A DNA stretch of 64,000 nt, from the NCBI GenBank assembly GCA_944327245.1, contig CALVHD010000001.1, forward strand, positions 1 through 64,000, read 5' to 3'. The position numbers and the translations under genes were made by a program. This document shows, in pieces, positions 16,535 through 25,259 of this stretch. Numbering within the stretch: the first letter of the stretch is position 1; each line of letters begins with the position of its first letter. This DNA comes from Candidatus Gastranaerophilales bacterium (GTDB taxonomy: Bacteria; Cyanobacteriota; Vampirovibrionia; Gastranaerophilales; Gastranaerophilaceae). The notes beneath the pieces were generated by a model. That model searched no databases. It was given only the letters and a program-made list of their open reading frames with translations, and was not told where the DNA came from.

Positions 16535-16540
16535 ATTTTA
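16535..16540 (-). promoter_or_regulatory. -10 element of a probably leaderless promoter
   Basis: TAAAAT on the minus strand ends 7 nt before the ATG of the SpoIID/LytB gene. Confidence 0.45.
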
Positions 16541-16597
16541 CAATTAAAAAATATTAATGTAAAATTATAAATGTTTATTATGCTTACGGAGGAAGAA

Positions 16598-17980
16598 ATG
16601 TCCAACGATGAGAATTTAAGAAGATTCAGTTCTTTGGCACTTTTAAATTTTTGCATAGGCTTTTTCGGATTACAATTTGCCTGGCAAATGAGAATTATTT
16701 TATCCGGTCCTTTGACCGAATCATTGGGAGCAAGCCCTCTTTTGTATGGAATTATATGGCTTGCAGGCCCTGTAACGGGAATTGTTGTGCAGCCAATAAT
16801 AGGTGCACTTTCAGATAATACTTTTACTAAATTTGGAAGAAGAATCCCATACTTATTCTTTGGTGCTTTGTTTGGCGCTTTGGGTTTAATATTATTGCCA
16901 AAAAGTGAGGCAATAAGCAATTTATTCGGGCAAAATCATCCTGAATGGCTTGCATTATTTATTGCCGCAATATTCATTTGGATTGTTGATGCTTGTGTAA
17001 ATGCCGCTCAAGGTCCTTATAGAGCTTTAATTCCTGATAATATTGCAAAGAGTCAGCATGCCATAGCAAATTCATATTTAAGCTTTGCTATAGGATTAGG
17101 TTCGGTTGTTGCTGCGGGTACTGCGCCGTTTTTAAAATGGGCATTTAATTATCAAATGTCCGTGGCTGCTCAGTTTACCATGGCGGGCGTTGCTTTTATT
17201 TTAGGCATGCTTTGGACTTGTATTACTTTTAGGGAAAATGTTCCAAGCAAAGAAGTAATGATTGAAAAGAAACTGGAAGCTAAAAAGCAGGTTTCTAAGC
17301 CGTTTGTTGAAAATGTTAAAGAGTTCTTAAATGCAAGCCCTGAAGTGGGTAAAATTTGCTTAGTTCAGTTTTTTACTTGGATTGGCATAATGTGTTTATT
17401 GATATTCTTTACACAATATGTTGTTCATATTTTGTATTTAGTTCCAAATACGGCAGATTTAGCTCCTAATATTGTTGAGGTTTTTCAAGACCAGCAAATT
17501 AAAGCACAAAATTTTGCTTCTATTTGTTTTGCGTTTTTTAATTTAATATGTTTTATTATCGCAATTCCTATTGCGAAAATGGCAGAAACAAGAGGCAACA
17601 AAAGAGTTCATGCAGGTGCGTTATTCTTAATGGCTGTTGCATTTTTGTTGATGACTTTAATGCCTAATAATGTCACTGTTTTTGCAGCTATGGGTTTAGC
17701 AGGTATTGGCTGGGCTTCAACTTTGTCTTTACCTTTTGCAATGCTTTCAAAATATATTAAAGAAGGCACAGAAGGGTCTGCAATGGGTATATTTAATATA
17801 TTTATTTCAGCACCTCAGGTTTTAGTATGTACGCTTTTAGCCTGGTTTATTAATCTTTCAACATTCAAAATGGGAGATTTTACCAATAATCATTGGGACT
17901 ATGCTTTTTTAGCAGGAGCAGTAATGCTTATTATTGCTGTTATGATTACTCTTACTGTTAAAGAAGATGAAGATGAATAG
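16598..17980 (+). CDS. MFS transporter, SLC45/GPH-like sugar type
   Basis: The 460-aa protein has 12 predicted transmembrane segments. Near the N-terminus it shows LNFCIGFFGLQFAWQMRIILSGPL and the loop DNTFTKFGRRIPYLFFG, matching the D-x-x-x-x-x-GRRRP motif of sucrose/maltose-type SLC45 and GPH carriers. The substrate is therefore probably a sugar or disaccharide imported with protons; this is inference. GGAGG lies 5 nt before ATG 16598, which is better than the upstream in-frame ATGs at 16571 and 16580. It diverges from the SpoIID gene and converges on the cation exchanger. Confidence 0.85.
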   Translation: MSNDENLRRFSSLALLNFCIGFFGLQFAWQMRIILSGPLTESLGASPLLYGIIWLAGPVTGIVVQPIIGALSDNTFTKFGRRIPYLFFGALFGALGLILLPKSEAISNLFGQNHPEWLALFIAAIFIWIVDACVNAAQGPYRALIPDNIAKSQHAIANSYLSFAIGLGSVVAAGTAPFLKWAFNYQMSVAAQFTMAGVAFILGMLWTCITFRENVPSKEVMIEKKLEAKKQVSKPFVENVKEFLNASPEVGKICLVQFFTWIGIMCLLIFFTQYVVHILYLVPNTADLAPNIVEVFQDQQIKAQNFASICFAFFNLICFIIAIPIAKMAETRGNKRVHAGALFLMAVAFLLMTLMPNNVTVFAAMGLAGIGWASTLSLPFAMLSKYIKEGTEGSAMGIFNIFISAPQVLVCTLLAWFINLSTFKMGDFTNNHWDYAFLAGAVMLIIAVMITLTVKEDEDE

Positions 17981-17996
17981 ATAAATTATAAATTGT

Positions 17997-18028
17997 AAAA
18001 AAGCCCTTTTATCTAAAAGGGCTTTTTT
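17997..18028. terminator. Shared terminator between convergent MFS and exchanger genes
   Basis: AAGCCCTTTT-ATCT-AAAAGGGCTT stem with A tract before and T tract after. Confidence 0.85.
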
Positions 18029-19043
18029 ATTGAGCTAAAAATACATAAATTAAATATCCGAAATAAAATAATCCTGCTGATAATAAGGGCATGAGTTTAA
18101 TTTTTTTTACAGTTAGGATTATTAAAGAAAATATAGCGGAAAATATAATTACTGTTGTTGAATTTAAAAGGATTTTTGAATTCAAAATCCAAGGAGTAAA
18201 CGCTATTCCTATTGAAGTAGGAATCATTGCTTGAAAAACAATTCCTCCAAGTATATTTGTCATTGCCAAATCGTCTTTGTTATTTTTAACCCAGATTATA
18301 CTGTTAATACATTCAGGCAGTTCTGTTGCAAAAGGCGTAATAATCAGGCTTAATATTATCGGACTTATATTTAAAATATTTGAAAAATATTCTATTTCTT
18401 TGACAAAAAAGTGTGAAAAAATTCCAAGAGCAATAATTGATATTATAAATTGAGCTAAAATGCAAGATATGTTTTCTTTTATTTTAAGTAATTCGGAGAA
18501 AAATAAGTCGTCAGAAATATTTTCGCAAAAATTTTGTTTTGATTTGACTAAAGTTCTATATACAAAAAAAGAGTAAAAAGTTAATAAAAATATAATGATG
18601 AATATTTTTAAATATTTACAAGATATAAAAGAAGCTAAAATTGCAATCGGATATGCAATAAGAAAATATTTATAGTGTCTTATTATGCTTTTATAATCAA
18701 GATTGAGTTCTTTTTTAGGGCGTTTTGTAATAATTAAAACAATGCCGGTTATAAATAAAGCAAAAGTTGATAACATAAATGGAGAGCCGATAATTGCCCC
18801 GAGGGCTATATCTTGTCCTACAGAAATGTTTTTTCCGCTAATAAATGAACCAAAAATTGCAATTATGGGGACAATTGTTTCAGGAAAGCTTGTTCCAAAA
18901 ACGGCAAAAATTGAACCTATTGCGTTATTTCCAAGCTTTAATTTACATCCTAAGTGTTCTGTTGCATTTGTAAAAAACGAGCAAGCGTATATTATCATTG
19001 TAAGATAAAATATTATTGCCAATACGTGAATTAAAAAAAACAT
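18027..19043 (-). CDS. CaCA-family Na+/Ca2+ exchanger-like membrane protein
   Basis: The 338-aa protein has about 10 transmembrane segments and the two inverted alpha-repeats of the family: GNNAIGSIFAVFGTSFPETIVPI near residue 40 and SPIILSLIITPFATELPECI near residue 230. The conserved acidic residues are the Glu in each FPE/LPE motif. It should exchange cations across the inner membrane, but ion preference cannot be read from sequence. GAGG lies 10 nt before ATG 19043. Its start region faces nrnA, whose promoter overlaps the leader. Confidence 0.85.
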   Translation of the reverse strand: MFFLIHVLAIIFYLTMIIYACSFFTNATEHLGCKLKLGNNAIGSIFAVFGTSFPETIVPIIAIFGSFISGKNISVGQDIALGAIIGSPFMLSTFALFITGIVLIITKRPKKELNLDYKSIIRHYKYFLIAYPIAILASFISCKYLKIFIIIFLLTFYSFFVYRTLVKSKQNFCENISDDLFFSELLKIKENISCILAQFIISIIALGIFSHFFVKEIEYFSNILNISPIILSLIITPFATELPECINSIIWVKNNKDDLAMTNILGGIVFQAMIPTSIGIAFTPWILNSKILLNSTTVIIFSAIFSLIILTVKKIKLMPLLSAGLFYFGYLIYVFLAQ

Positions 19044-19062
19044 TTATTTTTCCTCTGTTTTT

Positions 19063-19071
19063 TGTTATCTT
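19063..19071 (+). promoter_or_regulatory. Extended -10 of a probably leaderless promoter
   Basis: TGT-TATCTT ends 7 nt before ATG 19079 of nrnA; no Shine-Dalgarno is present. Confidence 0.4.
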
Positions 19072-19078
19072 ATTACTA

Positions 19079-20032
19079 ATGGAAAGAGAAATATTAGATA
19101 CAATTAATAAATCGCTACATCCACTCATAATAACACATATTAATCCTGATGGCGATACTTTGGGCTCTGCTTCCGCTATGAAATCTTTTATCGGAGATAA
19201 GGCCGATATTTTAATACAGATTGAAGATAATTTTAATTTTCCTTCTTCATATTCTTTTTTGCCTTATATAAATTCTGCTAAGAATTTTTCCAATATTACA
19301 GATGAATATGATTTAATTATAGCTCTTGATATCGCTTCAATAGATAGAATGATAGGTCATGCAAGAGAAATTTTTGACAAAGCTAAAAATACAATTGTAA
19401 TTGATCATCATAAAACAAATAAAGGTTATGCAAAATTAAACCATATAAGAGGCGGAATTTCCTCAACGGGCGAAGTGTTGTATGATTTTTTCAAAAGTTT
19501 AAATATTGAAGTTACAAAGGAAATGGCAATTGGTTTGTATGCTGCAATATTAACTGATACAGGTTGTTTTAAATATGAAAGCACTACATCTCATACTTTT
19601 GAAATTGCTTCAGAATTATCTAAAATCGGGATTAATATTTCTGAAATAGCAGATTTGTGTTATACGAATAAACCAAAAAATTTAATTTTGTTTCAAAACA
19701 ATCTCGTATCTAATGCACAGTTTTGTTTGGATGATAAAGTTTCTTATACTTTGATTTCAGAAGAAATTTTAAGAAAGTATAATGCTAAAGATGAATACAC
19801 AGAAGGAATTTGTGAAACTTTGCGCTCAATAAAAAATGTTGAGATTGCTTTTGTTTTAAAAGAAACGCAAACGGGTGTTAAGGTTTCAATTAGGACAAAA
19901 AATGTCGATGCAACTCAAATTGCTCAAAAATTTAACGGCGGAGGACACAAAAGAGCAGCAGGCTGTACTATTAAATTAAAGCTTAATCAAGCACTGGAAG
20001 TATTATTAAGAGAAACAAAAAAAATATTATAA
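19079..20032 (+). CDS. nrnA: DHH/DHHA1 phosphoesterase, NrnA-type oligoribonuclease
   Basis: The 317-aa protein has the DHH motifs in order: INPDGDTLGSA (Asp24, Asp26), DLIIALDIAS (Asp84), VIDHHKTN (109-111), and the DHHA1 motif GGGHKRAAG near the C-terminus. NrnA enzymes degrade 2-5-nt RNAs to mononucleotides and dephosphorylate pAp with Mn2+. ATG 19079 is chosen because an upstream extension starting at 19016 would be hydrophobic and lie over the exchanger gene. It starts a run of five close genes (nrnA, brkB-like, GH3, YhaM-like, exported protein). Confidence 0.88.
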   Translation: MEREILDTINKSLHPLIITHINPDGDTLGSASAMKSFIGDKADILIQIEDNFNFPSSYSFLPYINSAKNFSNITDEYDLIIALDIASIDRMIGHAREIFDKAKNTIVIDHHKTNKGYAKLNHIRGGISSTGEVLYDFFKSLNIEVTKEMAIGLYAAILTDTGCFKYESTTSHTFEIASELSKIGINISEIADLCYTNKPKNLILFQNNLVSNAQFCLDDKVSYTLISEEILRKYNAKDEYTEGICETLRSIKNVEIAFVLKETQTGVKVSIRTKNVDATQIAQKFNGGGHKRAAGCTIKLKLNQALEVLLRETKKIL

Positions 20033-20036
20033 GAAC

Positions 20037-20918
20037 ATGAAAAAAGTAATACAAATATTAAAAGAGTATCTTCAAAACCTTATAAATAGCATTATCAGAG
20101 ATGATTTTGCCAATGCAGCAGGCGAGATGGCGTATATGATGGCATTGGGTATTTTTCCTTTTATGCTTTTTTCTATGGCTGTTTTTGGCTGGCTTGGAAA
20201 AACTTTTTTTATCAATAAGATTATTTTCGGGCTTTCAACAATTGCTCCTCAAGGTGTAATAGGTTTGATAAACAGCGTTTTGGCAGAAGTTGTTATTTTT
20301 AAAAGCGGAAAATTAATGGCAATAGTTGGCTTTTTTGTAACTTTGTTCTTAACTTCAAATGCAATCGCTGTTATTATAAAAGGTTTAAATAGAGCAAATA
20401 ACGTTAGCGAAAATCGCAGTTTTATTAAAGTTCGTTTTTTATCTGTTTTAATGGTTTTTGTAAATACTTTCTTTTTGTTTATAAGTATAAATTTAATTGT
20501 TTTAGGAAAATTAATTCTTAATTTTATAGGTATTTATTTATCTATTCCATCTCATATTATAGATACTGTTTTGTTTATAAGATGGCCAATTGCATTTATT
20601 ATGTTATTTTTGCTTGCGGCAATTAATTACTATGTTTTACCTGCTAGAGATTTTAGCGTAAAAAGAAAAAGTATAATCCCCGGAGCGTTGTTTTTCTGTG
20701 TTTTTTGGTTACTCGGTTCTTGGGCGTTTTCTTTGTATGTTAACTCTCTTGGTACATACAACAAAGTTTACGGCACAATCGGGACATTTGCAATCTTGAT
20801 GGTTTGGCTATATTATTCGTCAATTATTCTTTTAATTGGCGGACAGGTAAATAATCAAACGCTTAGAAAATTAATTATTTTGGAAAGAAAAAATAAAAAA
20901 AATGCAATTGATGTTTAA
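20037..20918 (+). CDS. YihY/BrkB-family inner membrane protein
   Basis: The 293-aa protein has about six transmembrane segments and the family landmarks: DDFANAAGEMAYMMALGIFPFMLFSMAVFGW near the start, RWPIAFIMLFLLAAINYYVLPA in the middle, and YNKVYGTIGTFAILMVWLYYSSIILLIGGQVN near the end. The family was once annotated as ribonuclease BN, which is not supported. Its role in the membrane is unknown. It starts 4 bp after nrnA and overlaps the GH3 gene by 17 bp. Confidence 0.88.
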   Translation: MKKVIQILKEYLQNLINSIIRDDFANAAGEMAYMMALGIFPFMLFSMAVFGWLGKTFFINKIIFGLSTIAPQGVIGLINSVLAEVVIFKSGKLMAIVGFFVTLFLTSNAIAVIIKGLNRANNVSENRSFIKVRFLSVLMVFVNTFFLFISINLIVLGKLILNFIGIYLSIPSHIIDTVLFIRWPIAFIMLFLLAAINYYVLPARDFSVKRKSIIPGALFFCVFWLLGSWAFSLYVNSLGTYNKVYGTIGTFAILMVWLYYSSIILLIGGQVNNQTLRKLIILERKNKKNAIDV

Positions 20919-21957
20919 AAAAATAATTCTGGTATTTTTGCTTTTAACTTCTTGTTCTTTTGCGCTTGAATTGGATGATAAAATCTCTCAAATGATTATA
21001 TTAGGTTTTAACGGTAATAGCGTTAATTCAATCGGTTTTAAAAGAATATTAAAAGATATTGAAAATAAAAAGATATCAGGTGTTATTTTGTTTTCTAAAA
21101 ATATTAAATCAAAAAATGATTTAATAAAAATGAATGAAAAAATTCTCTCTGCATCCGATATAACCCCTTTTATATCAATAGATAACGAGGGAGGGGCAAT
21201 TCAAAGGCATAATTTTTATGAAAGTTTAACTGCTAAAGAAATTTCAAAAAAAGATGAAATTGAAATTAAAGAAGAATATTCTAAAATGGCAGATTTATTA
21301 AGTGAACTAAAAATTAATCTTAATTTTGCACCTTGTGTGGATTTAGCGATAAATGAAAATTCAATTATAGCCGAAAAACAAAGAAGCTATGGCCTAAATC
21401 CGAATGAAGTTGCAAAAATAGCCAGAATTTTTATTTCAGAGCATAATAAAAGAAAAATAGCTACCTCTATTAAACATTTTCCGGGGCATGGTTCCGCCAA
21501 AGGCGACACTCATAAAGGCTTTGTTAATTCAACAGATGTATTTGAAAAAAATGAGCTTGTGCCATATCAAGAGTTAAAAGATTTAGATGAAATGAACATG
21601 GTTATGGTATCTCATATTTATAATAAAAATATAGATAAAGATTTTCCTGCAAGCCTTTCTGAAAAAACGGTAAGGGAATTATTAATTAATGATATAGGTT
21701 TTAAAGGAGTAATAATTTCTGATGATTACGATATGGGCGCAATTAAGAAAAATTATTCTTTAAGAGATATCGTGGTTAATTCAATAAATTCGGGTGTTGA
21801 TATTATGCTTTTTTCAAATAATATAGGAAAAAATAACGTAAACATTTCAACAGATATTCACAGAATAATCAAGGAAGAAATTAAAAAAGGAACGATTAAA
21901 CAAGAAGATATTGACAGAGCTTATAAAAAAATTCTGGCACTTAAAGCTCACTTGTAG
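20902..21957 (+). CDS. GH3 beta-N-acetylhexosaminidase, NagZ-like, exported
   Basis: The 351-aa protein has the GH3 motif TSIKHFPGHGSAKGDTHKG (His in KHFPGHG and the Asp-His pair) and the nucleophile region GVIISDDYDMGAI. NagZ enzymes release N-acetylglucosamine from muropeptides. Unlike the cytoplasmic Escherichia coli enzyme it has an N-terminal signal (FKKIILVFLLLTSCSFALE), with LTSC fitting a lipobox, so a lipoprotein or periplasmic enzyme is likely. The start could also be ATG 20911. It overlaps the brkB-like gene. Confidence 0.85.
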   Translation: MQLMFKKIILVFLLLTSCSFALELDDKISQMIILGFNGNSVNSIGFKRILKDIENKKISGVILFSKNIKSKNDLIKMNEKILSASDITPFISIDNEGGAIQRHNFYESLTAKEISKKDEIEIKEEYSKMADLLSELKINLNFAPCVDLAINENSIIAEKQRSYGLNPNEVAKIARIFISEHNKRKIATSIKHFPGHGSAKGDTHKGFVNSTDVFEKNELVPYQELKDLDEMNMVMVSHIYNKNIDKDFPASLSEKTVRELLINDIGFKGVIISDDYDMGAIKKNYSLRDIVVNSINSGVDIMLFSNNIGKNNVNISTDIHRIIKEEIKKGTIKQEDIDRAYKKILALKAHL

Positions 21958-21963
21958 TAGAAT
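21958..21963 (+). promoter_or_regulatory. -10 element of a possible internal leaderless promoter
   Basis: TAGAAT overlaps the end of the GH3 stop region and ends 6 nt before ATG 21970; the gene has no Shine-Dalgarno. Confidence 0.35.
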
Positions 21964-21969
21964 AAGTTT

Positions 21970-22809
21970 ATGTTAGATTTTAATGCTAAATATGAAATAT
22001 TATCCTTTTCAGTGGGAGATACAAAAGCCGGAACCAAAATGGGCAAAATGCAGCTTAAAAATCTTGAAGATAATTCAATCTTAAATTGCGTTTTGTGGGA
22101 AGAAGCACTAAATAGAATTCCTGATATTTCTCTTAGAGCCGGAAATGTGATTAGAATTATTACGGGAAGTTATAATGAAAAGTACAATAATTGTCTTTTA
22201 AATAACTTTGAAGTATTAGACACGGCTTCTTTAGGAATAGATAAGGATAAGCAAATTGAGTGCTTTAATTTAATTGTAAATTCGGTTAATGAATTTAATA
22301 ATGAAAAATTAAAAAACTTTGTTTTAGATATTTTAAATAAAAATAAAGAAAAATTTTTAACTTCGCCTGCTGCAAAACATATGCATCATAATTACATAGG
22401 CGGGCTTATTGTACACACAAAAGAATGCGTTGAAATAGCTAAAACAATCCTGCCCGTACTCAAAAAACCAATAGATAAAGATGAGGTTATAGCTGCAGCG
22501 ATTTTACATGATATAGGTAAAATTTTTGAGTATGATATTAATCTTGAATCAGGCTTAATTGATTATAACGAACAGTTTAGAAAAGACTGGATAAGCCATT
22601 CTCAATATGGTTTTTCTCTTTGTATGCAAGAGGGATTTTTGAATATTGCTAAAATGATAGCTTCTCACCATGGAAGAAGCGATTGGGGCGCTATGATTGA
22701 TTTAGGTGAAAAAGATTTAGAACCTTTTTATTATATAATTCATCATATTGATGATTTAAGTGCAAAATTCGGCGCAACAAGTGCTAATGACATTAAAAAT
22801 GAGGGATAG
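21970..22809 (+). CDS. YhaM-like 3'-5' exoribonuclease (OB fold + HD domain)
   Basis: The 279-aa protein has an OB-fold N-terminal part (KAGTKMGKMQLKNLEDNS, residues 15-85) and an HD domain with HHNYIGGLIVHT, AAILHDIGK (His-Asp pair), ASHHGR and the distal HHIDDLSA. That matches the YhaM/CBF1 family, which trims RNA and single-stranded DNA from the 3' end with Mn2+. The usual length is about 310 residues, so the C-terminus is slightly short. It lies 12 bp after the GH3 gene and 3 bp before the exported protein gene. Confidence 0.87.
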   Translation: MLDFNAKYEILSFSVGDTKAGTKMGKMQLKNLEDNSILNCVLWEEALNRIPDISLRAGNVIRIITGSYNEKYNNCLLNNFEVLDTASLGIDKDKQIECFNLIVNSVNEFNNEKLKNFVLDILNKNKEKFLTSPAAKHMHHNYIGGLIVHTKECVEIAKTILPVLKKPIDKDEVIAAAILHDIGKIFEYDINLESGLIDYNEQFRKDWISHSQYGFSLCMQEGFLNIAKMIASHHGRSDWGAMIDLGEKDLEPFYYIIHHIDDLSAKFGATSANDIKNEG

Positions 22810-22812
22810 AAA

Positions 22813-23502
22813 ATGAAATTATTTCAAATTATATTGCTTGCTTTTTGTTTATTGTTTTTTTCAAAAGTTCAAGCTGCACACCAATTATATGCTGATATTG
22901 ACGGCATAAGCATTCCTTATGGTACAAAGCTGGACCTTGAGATGGCGCAAGATATTACAACTCAAAATATTGTTCAAGGGGATATGTTTCAAGCGTATTT
23001 AAAAAATGATATTTATGTAAATAACAAGCTTGTATTGCCTTCAAAAACAATATTTAGAGGCAGAGTATCAGAAATTGAATATTCAAAAAGTTTATCAAGA
23101 CCTGCCGTTTTATATTTAACCCTTGATCATTTGGTTACAAAAAGAGGAACGCAATTACCATTAAATGCCGGCATTGCAAGCCATTTTAGTTATATTTTGA
23201 AACCGGATGGCGCTTTAACTACTAATGGCAATTATTTTAAAGCTGTTGGAAGAGATTGGAAAAAATCAGGTCAAATTGTTCCAAGAACAATAAAATGGGG
23301 AGCAACTTCAGGTGATGATTTATTTAAAGGAGCTAAAATATTGTTTGTGCCTGTAGCTGCGCTTGGCGGTTCTATTGCTTGTGTTGGTTCAGGTGTGTAT
23401 AATACAATAGCTGATTTATTTCGCCATGGAGATGAAATAATAATTGATAAAGGTTCTGAGTTTAGTATTATATTGCTAGAAACTCTTGATATTCCGTCAT
23501 AG
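22813..23502 (+). CDS. Exported beta-rich protein sharing a domain with the SLH protein
   Basis: The 229-aa protein has a signal peptide ending KVQA near residue 22. The mature part contains QGDMFQAYLKNDIYVNNK, then LPSKTIFRGRVSEIE and AVLYLTLDHLVTKRGTQLPL. The same pattern appears near residues 440-510 of the SLH protein at 36349 (GEQFAAKTLNEITINGQ, then GSTVRGKVTEV, then SLRLSFNEI), so the two share a domain. A Gly/Ala-rich hydrophobic stretch near residues 180-200 follows. Function unknown; probably envelope-associated. It starts 3 bp after the YhaM-like gene. Confidence 0.75.
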   Translation: MKLFQIILLAFCLLFFSKVQAAHQLYADIDGISIPYGTKLDLEMAQDITTQNIVQGDMFQAYLKNDIYVNNKLVLPSKTIFRGRVSEIEYSKSLSRPAVLYLTLDHLVTKRGTQLPLNAGIASHFSYILKPDGALTTNGNYFKAVGRDWKKSGQIVPRTIKWGATSGDDLFKGAKILFVPVAALGGSIACVGSGVYNTIADLFRHGDEIIIDKGSEFSIILLETLDIPS

Positions 23503-23510
23503 GTTTTATT

Positions 23511-24005
23511 ATGAAAAAACAAGAAATTTTAAAAGAAATAAAAGATATTTTGTTAAAAAATAATCTTACAATCTCAACAGCGGAAAGCTGTACAGGAGGT
23601 CTGATAAGTTCATATTTGACTGATATAGACGGGGCAAGTAAGTTTATTTTTCAAAATTTTGTTACTTATTCCAATGAAGCAAAGATGAAATTTTTAGGGG
23701 TTTTAGCTTCAACTCTTGAAAAATACGGTGCCGTGAGCGAGCAAACAGCATATGAAATGTCATTGAGACTTAGTAAATATTCAGATTGTTCTATTGCTAC
23801 AACAGGAATTTTAGGACCAACGGGAGGAAGTATCGAAAAACCAATCGGACTTGTTTATATTTCTGTTAGATATAAGGATACAATCAAGGTTATAAAATAT
23901 ATTTCCAAAAAAGCAGACACAAATTTAAGATATAAAATTAAAAAAGATATAGCAAAACAAGCTCTGAAAGAATTTTTGGAGTTTATAAAAAATACTCTTA
24001 ATTAA
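23511..24005 (+). CDS. CinA C-terminal domain protein (nicotinamide-nucleotide amidase type)
   Basis: The 164-aa protein has the CinA-C motif TISTAESCTGGLISSYLTDIDGASKFI near residue 20, then YSNEAKMKFLGV and the GILGPTGGSIEKPIGLVYI block. It matches stand-alone PncC enzymes, which deamidate NMN to NaMN. The usual AGPGG is GPTGG here. It sits 8 bp after the exported-protein gene and ends 66 bp before the TadZ-like gene. Confidence 0.88.
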   Translation: MKKQEILKEIKDILLKNNLTISTAESCTGGLISSYLTDIDGASKFIFQNFVTYSNEAKMKFLGVLASTLEKYGAVSEQTAYEMSLRLSKYSDCSIATTGILGPTGGSIEKPIGLVYISVRYKDTIKVIKYISKKADTNLRYKIKKDIAKQALKEFLEFIKNTLN

Positions 24006-24071
24006 GTATATCTTTATTTTTTACTATTAAATATAATAGCATCGGGGCGGATAGTACTTAAAAGCTTTAAA

Positions 24072-25256
24072 ATGATTAAAACAGTTGTTATTGATAAAAC
24101 TGAAAATTCAAAAGAAATAATGGCATCATTTTTGAACAATATTGATGATGTAGAGCTTTTGGGTTCTTTTGACACTTTTTCTAAAAATACTTTTAATCCT
24201 CGAGAAATTAATTTGATTGTTTTTGATGTATGTTTAAAGAATTTAGACGAAACAATCAAAGAAATAAAAAAATTAAAAGAGCAAAATTCTAAACTTGGAT
24301 TTATAGCCGTATCATATGAGATAAACTCGGAATTAACCGCAGCTATATTAAAAGAAGGAGTTGAGGATTTTTTATTGAAGCCTTTAATTCCAAATATTTT
24401 AGAAGCCTCAATTAAAAAAATTACCTCAAAGAATGTAAATATATCTAAGGCAAATACTATTTGCGTTTTTTCAAATAAAGCCGGAGTCGGAAAAACTTCA
24501 ATTGCGGTTAATTTGGCTTATGAATTGTCTAAAAAAACTCAAGATAAAATTTGTTTGTTAGATTTAAGTTTTAATTCTGAAGATGTTATGACATTTTTGA
24601 ATATTAAGTCAAAACAAAGTGCGGATTTTGTTATAAATAATCTTGAAAATGCAGACAATGAATTATTTTTATCATTATTGAACAGTTATCAAAATTCTAA
24701 TTTATACGTATTTTCATTGCAGGATGAATTTAATTTAAATTTTAAGATAAATATTCAAACCGTAAACAAAATATTAAATGCATTGAAGAATATTTTTTCT
24801 TATATAGTTGTTGATCTTACAAGCGTTATTGACGAGAGAACAGTTTCAATATTAAATGTGATGGATTTAATATTGATGGTTGGATTAGAGAATTTGGCCT
24901 CAATCAGAAATTTGCAAAAATGTTGTGAATTGTTTGATAGTATAGGATATAACAAGGAAAAGGTTAAGCTGATTATAAACAGGCATATTGAAAATTCTGA
25001 AATTACAATAAACGATATTGAAAAAACGATTGCAAAAGAAGTCTTTTTCAAAATTCCAAATAATTATTTGACACTTATTGATGCTATAAATATCGGCAGG
25101 GCCGTAGGAGAGGTTAATCCTCAATCTAATATTGCAAAAGCATATAAAAATTTAGCAAATGAAATATATAATATGGATTTTATGAGTCTTAATAAGGATA
25201 ATAAATCCGGCTATAATCATGGGGTATTTAATTTACTTCGCAGAATGGGAGAATAA
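24072..25256 (+). CDS. TadZ/CpaE-like protein: receiver-like domain + MinD-type ATPase
   Basis: The 394-aa protein has an N-terminal receiver-like fold (residues 1-118, with Asp8, Asp52 in LIVFDV and Lys103 in LLKP) and a C-terminal P-loop ATPase with the deviant Walker A FSNKAGVGKTS (Lys136, Lys141). That order is typical of TadZ/CpaE, which localise Tad-pilus machinery at a pole. Here the receiver keeps its Asp and Lys, unlike many TadZ proteins. The CpaF-like gene follows 3 bp later, but no other tad gene is in the window. Localisation of an assembly or signalling complex is the inferred role. Confidence 0.82.
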   Translation: MIKTVVIDKTENSKEIMASFLNNIDDVELLGSFDTFSKNTFNPREINLIVFDVCLKNLDETIKEIKKLKEQNSKLGFIAVSYEINSELTAAILKEGVEDFLLKPLIPNILEASIKKITSKNVNISKANTICVFSNKAGVGKTSIAVNLAYELSKKTQDKICLLDLSFNSEDVMTFLNIKSKQSADFVINNLENADNELFLSLLNSYQNSNLYVFSLQDEFNLNFKINIQTVNKILNALKNIFSYIVVDLTSVIDERTVSILNVMDLILMVGLENLASIRNLQKCCELFDSIGYNKEKVKLIINRHIENSEITINDIEKTIAKEVFFKIPNNYLTLIDAINIGRAVGEVNPQSNIAKAYKNLANEIYNMDFMSLNKDNKSGYNHGVFNLLRRMGE

Positions 25257-25259
25257 AAA

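Noticed and set aside
16528-16920. N-terminal extension of the SpoIID/LytB protein
   Set aside because: The extension is antisense to the start of the MFS gene; the signal peptide begins at 16527.
19016-19078. Upstream extension of nrnA
   Set aside because: The DHH domain begins right after ATG 19079, and the extension overlaps the leader of the exchanger gene.
24800-25124. Minus-strand frames opposite the TadZ-like gene
   Set aside because: Shadow frames of a well-supported gene.
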